Assembly: GCA_029251005.1 (NCBI GenBank)
Contig: JAQXEE010000145.1
Coordinates: 1-50,597 of the forward strand
Length of the DNA stretch: 50,597 nt
DNA from: Flavobacteriales bacterium
Lineage (GTDB): Bacteria; Bacteroidota; Bacteroidia; Flavobacteriales_C; GCA-002722245
Reading direction: 5' to 3'
The notes beneath the pieces are model-generated. The model made no database searches and had not been told where the DNA came from. It saw only the letters and a list, made by a program, of their open reading frames with translations. This document shows, piece after piece, positions 45,373-50,597 of this stretch. A program made the translations under genes and the position numbers. Each line of letters begins with the position of its first letter. The stretch's first letter is position 1.

Positions 45373-46580
45373 TAGTGAAAATTGGCTGGAACAATATTTG
45401 GCGCAAAAAGGGACGCAGTTTTCTTGTTATTTTATCTGTCGCTTTTGGAATTTGGGTAGGTTTGTTTTTTGGAGCATTTCAATGGGGGACTTTTGTTCAA
45501 AAAATGGATGATATCGTAAATCGGGAATTAGGACACATTCAAATTCACCACCCCGAATTTGTAGATGAAGAGTATGATTATAATTTCCCAATTCTAAATC
45601 CTGATAAGGTTAGAGATGTTTTAAAAAACGATACTTCAGTAAGCGTTTTTGTTGAACGATCAATTTTTTCGGCGATGTTGCAAACTCCTAGAAATCAAAG
45701 CCCAGTTCTTGTTTACGGAGTGGATACAACAGCTGAACAGCATTTATTTTCAATTACTTCCATGATTACTCAAGGTGAAATGATTGAAGGTAGAAGGGCG
45801 CCTTCATTGTTGGTAGGGAAGTCGTTGGCTAATAAATTGAATATTACATTAGGAAGTAAAGTTATCGTTCAAGGTGGAATGTTACACGGTGTTAAATCTT
45901 TTGTCGGAAGAGTTCGTGGATTCTATGAGTCACCTAATAAAATGAAGGATAAAATGGTGATTTACGTTCATAAATCAGATCTTGATACGAAGCTTGGAGA
46001 TGGTTTTACACATGAGTATTCGGTGTTGTTTAGCGATTTAGATTTTCTCCAATCAAATAAAAAAAGGATACAATCCAAATTACCTATGAATCAAGTTTTA
46101 ACCTGGGCAGAAATAATGCCAGAGATTGAAAACGGTATTGAAATGACAGATCAGGTAATGTTTGTTTTTATGTTAATTATTTGGTTTGCTCTGGCCCTGG
46201 GAATTGTAAATACGATGTTGATGAGTATTTTGGAGCGAACAAGAGAATTAGGAATGTTAATGGCTATTGGTATGGGGAGAGGAAGAATTGTTCAAATGAT
46301 TTTTTTTGAAACTACTATTCTTACTGCTATTGGTGTTCCAATAGGGTTGTTTTTAAATTATATAACTGTTAGTTATTTTGGAGAAGTTGGTTTGGATCTA
46401 TCTGTTGCAAATGCTGCAATTGAAGGGTTTGGATATTCAACAATGATTTATCCTGCAATGAAAGAAAGTTTTTATTATCAAGTTATATTTCAAGTCGTTT
46501 TGGTGAGTTTAATCTCTACAATATTTCCGGCTATGCGGGCCTTGAAATTAAAACCTATTGAAGCAATTCATAAAAATTAA
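45369..46580 (+). CDS. Second ABC transporter permease, MacB/FtsX (LolE-like)
   Basis: This 403-residue protein is homologous in layout to the preceding one: 'IGWNNIWRKKGRSFLVILSVAFGIWVGLFF' (TM1, about 14-36; in part), a long periplasmic part ('QIHHPEFVDEEYDYNFPILNP'), then three C-terminal helices (about 255-275, 305-330, 365-385) and 'LERTRELGMLMAIGMGRGRI' as coupling helix. The start overlaps the first permease by four bases (ATGA). A heterodimer of the two permeases with the following ATPase is likely, as in LolCDE. Confidence 0.88.
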   Translation: MIVKIGWNNIWRKKGRSFLVILSVAFGIWVGLFFGAFQWGTFVQKMDDIVNRELGHIQIHHPEFVDEEYDYNFPILNPDKVRDVLKNDTSVSVFVERSIFSAMLQTPRNQSPVLVYGVDTTAEQHLFSITSMITQGEMIEGRRAPSLLVGKSLANKLNITLGSKVIVQGGMLHGVKSFVGRVRGFYESPNKMKDKMVIYVHKSDLDTKLGDGFTHEYSVLFSDLDFLQSNKKRIQSKLPMNQVLTWAEIMPEIENGIEMTDQVMFVFMLIIWFALALGIVNTMLMSILERTRELGMLMAIGMGRGRIVQMIFFETTILTAIGVPIGLFLNYITVSYFGEVGLDLSVANAAIEGFGYSTMIYPAMKESFYYQVIFQVVLVSLISTIFPAMRALKLKPIEAIHKN

Positions 46581-46584
46581 TACT

Positions 46585-47274
46585 ATGAATGTAGTTGAAA
46601 CTCAAAATTTAGAAAAACTATTTATCGACGCAGGAACTAAAGTGAGAGCGGTTGATGGAGTTTCGATAAATGTAGAAGAGGGTGAATTTACAGCAATTGT
46701 TGGCCCTTCGGGATCAGGGAAAACCACATTGTTAAATATGATTGGCGGTTTGGATAACCCTACAAAAGGGAAGGTTCAGGTTGACAGTGTTGAATTAACG
46801 GAGCTTTCTAAAAATGAATTAATTGATTTTCGGCTGAAAAACATAGGATTCGTTTTTCAGAGTTACAATCTAATTCCTGTATTAACAGCTTACGAGAACG
46901 TTGAGTTTGTTATGTTACTTCAAGGAAGAGATTCAAAAGAAAGGAAAGCAAGAGTGAATGAATTGTTAGTTGCTGTTGGTATTGCCGATAAAGCTAAAAA
47001 CAGACCCTCAAAATTAAGTGGTGGTCAACAACAAAGAGTCGCAGTTGCTAGAGCATTGGCGCCAAAGCCAAAGTTTATCATTGCAGATGAGCCCACAGCA
47101 AATTTGGATTCAAAATCTGCTTCAACCTTATTAGATATTATGCAACAATTAAACGAAAAAGAAAGAATAACTTTTTTGTTTTCAACGCATGATCAAAGAG
47201 TAATTGATAGAGCAAGAAGAGTAGTTACTTTGACAGATGGGAAAATAACAGAAGATAAAAAAGTTGATGCTTAA
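46585..47274 (+). CDS. ABC transporter ATP-binding protein (LolD/MacB-like)
   Basis: A 229-residue ATPase; start at ATG 46585 (MNVVETQNLEKLF), with the TTG at 46558 rejected since it lies in the preceding gene. Walker A 'IVGPSGSGKTTLLNMIGGLD' (about 37-56), Q-loop 'GFVFQSYNLIPVLTAYENVE', signature 'LSGGQQQRVAVARAL' (about 141-155), Walker B 'FIIADEPTANLD' (about 162-173) and H-loop 'STHD' (about 196-199) are all present. The FQSYNLIPVLTAYENVE pattern is that of the LolD/MacB family. It ends the three-gene operon, and the region after it carries a broken gene. Confidence 0.92.
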   Translation: MNVVETQNLEKLFIDAGTKVRAVDGVSINVEEGEFTAIVGPSGSGKTTLLNMIGGLDNPTKGKVQVDSVELTELSKNELIDFRLKNIGFVFQSYNLIPVLTAYENVEFVMLLQGRDSKERKARVNELLVAVGIADKAKNRPSKLSGGQQQRVAVARALAPKPKFIIADEPTANLDSKSASTLLDIMQQLNEKERITFLFSTHDQRVIDRARRVVTLTDGKITEDKKVDA

Positions 47275-47292
47275 ACATCAAGGATTTATATC

Positions 47293-47443
47293 AAAATGAT
47301 TAATTGTAATGAGCGCAGTTTTTATGTTGATTGGCTATGGCATTACAGATCAATCTGATTCTTCTACTTATTGGAAAAATAAGATTGATTTAAACGGTCA
47401 TGTGAAATTTATGCAAACTTTCTTAGCTGATTCAGAAGGGTAG
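47293..47443 (+). pseudogene. Remnant of an outer-membrane-type protein gene
   Basis: An open stretch reads LIVMSAVFMLIGYGITDQSDSSTYWKNKIDLNGHVKFMQTF (in short parts: signal peptide-like LIVMSAVFMLIGYGI then STYWKNKIDLNG). It resembles the N-terminus of a Bacteroidota exported outer-membrane protein: a signal peptide followed by 'IDLNGHVKFMQT'. The likely original ATG (47296) is out of frame with this stretch by one base, and the frame ends at a TAG after 44 codons from the internal ATG at 47309; nothing coding follows. It is directly downstream of the LolD-like gene, where an outer-membrane or export partner is often encoded. It is either a decayed gene or a small peptide gene. Confidence 0.5.
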
Positions 47444-47602
47444 ATTTATGATCAATGTTGGGGGAAGTATGAATAATAAATTGGTATTTTTAGCATATGT
47501 ATTTGTATGTACAAAATGGAGTTTTTAAAAAGGTTTTTTCCTACAAGGGTAGAACTTAATTCCATTTTAACCTTATCTTTAAAATAATAAGAAAAGTAAA
47601 AT

Positions 47603-48688
47603 ATGTCAAAGTCACTATTGAATAAAACATCGAAAAAATTTCTTGAAAAATATTTAAATAATGCTTCACCAACAGGTTTCGAGTCCGAAGGTCAAAAAAT
47701 TTGGTTAGATTATATGACTCCATTTATTGATGAGTATATTGTAGATAATTATGGATCTGTAGCTGGTGTAATTAATCCTAAAGCTAAATATAAGGTTGTA
47801 ATTGAAGCTCATGCTGATGAAATTAGTTGGTTTGTACATTACATTACAGGCGATGGTTTTATTTATTTAAGAAGAAATGGTGGTTCAGATCATCAAATCG
47901 CTCCGTCAAAAAGAGTTAATATACACACAGATAATGGAATTATTGAAGCTGTTTTTGGTTGGCCAGCAATCCATACAAGACATGGAGGTAAAGAAGAAGG
48001 CCCCTCGCTGAAAAATATTTGTTTGGATGTTGGAGCAAAAGATAAAGAAGAAGTTTTAGGAATGGGAATTCAAATTGGTGATGTAATTACCTACCAAGAT
48101 GAATTAACCATGTTAAACAATAGGTGGTATGTAGGTAGAGCATTAGATAATAGAATTGGTGGTTTTATTATTGCTGAGGTAGCACGCTTATTACATAAGA
48201 ACAAAGTAGAATTACCATTTGGATTGTACATCGTAAATGCTGTGCAAGAAGAGGTTGGTTTAAGAGGTGCTCAAATGATTGCGGATAGTATTAAACCAAA
48301 CGTTGCAATTGTAACAGATGTTTGTCATGATACGAATACTCCAAAAATTGATAAAATAGCACAAGGTGATATTAAAGGTGGTGAAGGACCATGTTTACCT
48401 ACTGGTCCAGCTGTTCAAAATAATTTGTTGAAGCTTATTAAAAAGGCAGCTAAGGATAGTAAGATACCTTTTCAAAACGCAGCTGTTTCAAGGGCAACTG
48501 GAACTGATACTGATGCATTTGCTTACAGTAATGGTGGAGTTCCTTCAGCTTTAATTTCCTTACCATTAAGGTATATGCATACAACTGTTGAAGCAGCGCA
48601 TAAAGATGACATTGAAAACGTGATTAAATTGATTTACGAATCGCTATTGAAAATTGAAAACAATCATGATTTTAGATATTTTAAATAG
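47603..48688 (+). CDS. M42 family metallo-aminopeptidase
   Basis: This 361-residue protein has the M42 (glutamyl/PepA-type, TET) features: 'VIEAHADEISWFVHYI' (about 68-83, His ligand), 'GRALDNRIGGFI' (about 191-202, Asp ligand), 'AVQEEVGLRGAQM' (about 221-233, catalytic Glu and ligand), 'VTDVCHDT' (about 247-254) and a late 'RYMHTTVEAAHKDD' (about 330-343). It is a cytosolic dodecamer-type aminopeptidase for peptide breakdown. It is single, with a terminator just after. Confidence 0.93.
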   Translation: MSKSLLNKTSKKFLEKYLNNASPTGFESEGQKIWLDYMTPFIDEYIVDNYGSVAGVINPKAKYKVVIEAHADEISWFVHYITGDGFIYLRRNGGSDHQIAPSKRVNIHTDNGIIEAVFGWPAIHTRHGGKEEGPSLKNICLDVGAKDKEEVLGMGIQIGDVITYQDELTMLNNRWYVGRALDNRIGGFIIAEVARLLHKNKVELPFGLYIVNAVQEEVGLRGAQMIADSIKPNVAIVTDVCHDTNTPKIDKIAQGDIKGGEGPCLPTGPAVQNNLLKLIKKAAKDSKIPFQNAAVSRATGTDTDAFAYSNGGVPSALISLPLRYMHTTVEAAHKDDIENVIKLIYESLLKIENNHDFRYFK

Positions 48689-48705
48689 ACTGAAAAATAT
48701 CTTAG

Positions 48706-48735
48706 AAGCCTTATTTAAAAGTAAGGCTTTTTTTT
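48706..48735 (+). terminator. Terminator after M42 peptidase gene
   Basis: AAGCCTTA and TAAGGCTT form an 8-bp stem with an 8-base loop, followed by six T after the stem (two more are in it). It lies 18 bases after the stop codon. Confidence 0.85.
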
Positions 48736-48752
48736 GCTTTTCTTTGGCGATA

Positions 48753-49234
48753 TTATAGGAGAAATTTAATACTTTTTCTACCGATTTGAAGAATGTAAAT
48801 CCCTTTCGAATAAGCGTTTAAATTAATTGAATCATCATAAATTTCAGTTTGAATTAAAAGCTTTCCATCAATGGAAAAAATATTTATTGGCTGTGGAGTA
48901 AGCAGATTATTCACTTTTAGGAATCCTTGGTTTAAAAGATTGTAATTTAGCTTTGGATTCCGATTATCATCTTTAATCCCATTTTCACATGAATTATTTA
49001 AAAAGCCTCTTTTACAAAGTAACCAATTAATTAATCCTGAATTTTCATGATTGTTTAAAAGAGTATCTGACTGAAGAATTAACCGGCTTGCATCCCTAAA
49101 TGTCATTTGAGGAAACCAACTATACATTGATTGAATGATTAATTGATCTGCAGTTGTGTCTTCTATGTTATCTCTGATTTCCATTAATACAGAAGCGAAC
49201 AAGTCTCCGTCTGAATAAATGGAGTTGCTAGCTT
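48753..49234 (-). pseudogene. 3' fragment of an M36 (fungalysin-like) T9SS-secreted metalloprotease
   Basis: The last ~160 residues of a larger protein. Residues 15-85 match the end of an M36 fungalysin catalytic region: 'DGDLFASVLMEIRDNI', 'MYSWFPQMTFRDASRLILQSD' (in part) and 'INWLLCKRGFLN' (compare 'ptF.daRdail.AD...IW.aFakRGLG' in M36). The last ~60 residues form a T9SS type A sorting domain ('PINIFSIDGKLLIQ', 'NLNAYSKGIYILQIG'). The first codons (MCPTK) come from the IS end, so the true start and the zinc site are lost. No matching 5' half was found beyond the IS in the remaining sequence. It is non-functional as a protease. Confidence 0.75.
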
Positions 49235-49285
49235 TAGTCGGACACAAAAGTTAAGACCTATTCTAAAAACAATTAGATTAGAATT

Positions 49286-49585
49286 ATGGCAAGAGCAAAA
49301 CGACAATTTAGTAAAGAATTTAAATCGGAAGCAGTTCGGTTGAGTTATCAACGGGAGAACATCAAAGATTTAGCAGATGAATTGGGGATTCAAGTAGCTA
49401 GGATTTATAAATGGCGAGCAGCAGCAAGAACTCCTGAGTCAATAACAACTACTGTTATTAAAGCAGAAGACCAAGAAATTAAAAAATTGCGTAAGCAACT
49501 CAAGAATGCGGAATTAGAACTTGAAATATTAAAAAAAGCCGTTCACATCTTCTCCAAGAACGATGGGAAGTTTACCAATTCATAG
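49286..49585 (+). CDS. IS3 family transposase OrfA
   Basis: This 99-residue protein has the IS3 OrfA helix-turn-helix 'FSKEFKSEAVRLSYQ...IKDLADELGIQVARIYKWRAAAR' (in part) and a leucine-zipper-like tail 'EIKKLRKQLKNAELELEILKKAV'. A 7-A run (49531-49537) within 'LEILKKAV' allows a -1 shift into the OrfB frame. In the shifted frame the reading continues without stop (SRSHLLQERWEVYQFIA) into OrfB, giving an OrfAB transposase. It binds the IS ends and modulates transposition. Confidence 0.92.
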   Translation: MARAKRQFSKEFKSEAVRLSYQRENIKDLADELGIQVARIYKWRAAARTPESITTTVIKAEDQEIKKLRKQLKNAELELEILKKAVHIFSKNDGKFTNS

Positions 49586-49587
49586 CT

Positions 49588-50448
49588 ATGAACAGAGGAA
49601 ATTATTCCATCGAGATGATGTGTAAGGTTTTAAAAGTGTCAAGAAGTTGTTATTACAGATGGTTCACAGGTAATATTTCAAAACGAGACTTTGAGAACAT
49701 ACGATTAACGCAAGTGATAAAACAAGTTTTTAGCGAGAGTAAAGGAACTTATGGAAGTCCAAGAATAACAGCAAACTTGAAAAGGCAAGGTTATCTTGTT
49801 TCTAAGCCGAGGGTTGCTAAATTGATGCGTAAATCAGGCTTGAGAAGCAAAACAAAGAAGATGTATAGAGTGACCACTGATTCTAATCATGGTTATTCAA
49901 TATCAAAAAATCACTTGAGTAGAAACTTTAAACCAAAAGAGTTAAATGAAACTTGGGTATCTGATATTACTTACATCAAAACAGGACAAGGGTGGTTGTA
50001 TTTAACAACAGTAATCGATTTATTTGACCGACAAGTAATTGGTTGGGCGTTGAGTAAATCCTTATTTACAAAGGAAACTATCATTCCAGCCTGGAAAATG
50101 GCGTTGTCGAAAAGAAGCATTAATATGCCGCTGATTTTTCATTCGGATAGAGGTGTTCAATATGCAAGTAAAGAGTTTAGAAAGCAATTAAAAGCTAACT
50201 GTTTGATTATCCAGAGCATGAGTAGAAAAGGTAACTGTTGGGATAATGCAGTCGCAGAAAGCTTCTTTAAAACATTAAAGTCAGAATTAGTTTATCATGA
50301 AGATTACAAAACAATTGAACAGGCTAAAACAGCTGTATTTGAATACATTGAAACTTGGTACAACACCAGAAGATTACACTCTTCTTTGAATTATAAAACA
50401 CCTAAAGAAGTTGAATCAGAATTTATGAATATGAAAAACGCAGCATAG
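49588..50448 (+). CDS. IS3 family transposase OrfB (DDE integrase domain)
   Basis: This 286-residue catalytic part has an N-terminal HTH_21 region ('YGSPRITANLKRQGYLVSKPRVAKLMRKSGL', in part) and an rve/DDE domain: first Asp in 'ETWVSDITYIKTGQGWLYL' (about 130-148), second Asp in 'IFHSDRGVQYAS' (about 189-200), Glu in 'NCWDNAVAESFFKTLKSEL' (about 220-238). It ends with the standard 'ETWYNTRRLHSSLNYKTP'. OrfB lies in the -1 frame relative to OrfA and is normally made as an OrfAB fusion. All catalytic residues are intact, so the element could be active. Confidence 0.95.
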   Translation: MNRGNYSIEMMCKVLKVSRSCYYRWFTGNISKRDFENIRLTQVIKQVFSESKGTYGSPRITANLKRQGYLVSKPRVAKLMRKSGLRSKTKKMYRVTTDSNHGYSISKNHLSRNFKPKELNETWVSDITYIKTGQGWLYLTTVIDLFDRQVIGWALSKSLFTKETIIPAWKMALSKRSINMPLIFHSDRGVQYASKEFRKQLKANCLIIQSMSRKGNCWDNAVAESFFKTLKSELVYHEDYKTIEQAKTAVFEYIETWYNTRRLHSSLNYKTPKEVESEFMNMKNAA

Positions 50449-50486
50449 GTCATAGAAAAACTGTCCTACTTTTTGTTGCAAGTCCA

Positions 50487-50597
50487 AAATAACGTCTTTT
50501 ATTTCCCAATACAAATTTTTCAAAATTCAGAAATAACATAAGTTATGATGTTCTGGCTCAAAATAGACACATAAAAAAATGTGACTCTATCTGCCTA
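50487..50597. other. Sequence beyond the IS right end
   Basis: The remaining ~110 bases have no ORF, no M36 protease 5' region in any frame, and no obvious RNA gene. Confidence 0.5.

Larger units (their letters stand above)
49235..50486 (+). mobile_element. IS3 family insertion sequence
   Basis: About 1.25 kb containing OrfA and OrfB of IS3 type. The left end 'TAGTCGGACACAAAAGTTAAGAC' and the inverted right end 'TGGACTTGCAACAAAAAGTAGGAC' align imperfectly, with two one-base gaps; the exact ends are uncertain by a few bases. No target-site duplication is visible with these ends. It interrupts or truncates the M36 protease gene. Confidence 0.8.

Noticed and set aside
46558-46584. TTG start for the ABC ATPase
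   Set aside because: It lies inside the preceding permease gene; ATG at 46585 fits the family N-terminus.

Overview
This is an AT-rich, gene-dense window from a member of the Bacteroidota, most likely a Flavobacteriales-type marine or environmental organism. The evidence is: many short Bacteroidota lipoprotein signals (for example ...SCKKD), a type IX secretion system (T9SS) component of the GldN family, T9SS type A and type B C-terminal sorting domains, SBBP and MORN_2 repeat proteins, several TAnnTTTG promoter elements, and an atpD-atpC pair with no other atp genes beside it. No rRNA, tRNA or CRISPR array was seen.

Layout. 1-2.3 kb: a DUF4197 protein facing a large lipoprotein. 2.5-6.6 kb: a tight five-gene secreted operon with two lipoproteins made of repeated 'LgR.Pt..E' units, a Tat-exported DUF1501 protein, a lipoprotein with a CX4CH haem-like motif and a small Ca-loop-like lipoprotein. 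It resembles a split, miniature version of the planctomycete-type PSCyt/DUF1549/DUF1501 cassettes. 6.6-7.6 kb: a methyltransferase overlapping a MazG-like pyrophosphohydrolase. 7.9-18.6 kb (minus strand): a T9SS type B SBBP protein, a DUF2330 protein with an RnfD/NqrB-like membrane protein, an M20 dipeptidase, a small lipoprotein, a 1-Cys peroxiredoxin and atpC-atpD. 18.7-31.9 kb: housekeeping genes in mixed orientation (ribF, xerD, a TerB/J-domain protein, a HAD phosphatase, coaD, rsmD, DUF3822, a RecD-like helicase, rplS), with a secreted LRR protein, a thioredoxin-fold protein that has lost its cysteines, and an envelope cluster (LAS-type murein endopeptidase, CAP protein, polytopic membrane protein).

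32.1-42.0 kb holds the most unusual genes: a 2240-residue exported coiled-coil protein, a protein made almost entirely of about twenty MORN_2 repeats, and a stand-alone GldN-family protein. 42.2-48.7 kb: inorganic pyrophosphatase, trhO, a LolCDE/MacB-like ABC transporter operon followed by the wreck of what looks like an outer-membrane protein gene, and an M42 aminopeptidase. 48.7-50.6 kb: the 3' end of an M36 (fungalysin-like) T9SS-secreted protease cut off by an IS3-family element whose OrfA/OrfB are arranged for -1 frameshifting.

How the genes work together: the window mixes core metabolism and translation genes with an envelope and secretion theme (T9SS cargo, a GldN paralogue, lipoproteins, lipoprotein-sorting-like ABC, peptidoglycan hydrolase). 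The strongest candidates for an undescribed system are the 2.5-6.6 kb exported redox/hydrolase-like operon and the giant coiled coil with its C-terminal cap. All functional statements rest on motif recognition by eye; no database search was run.
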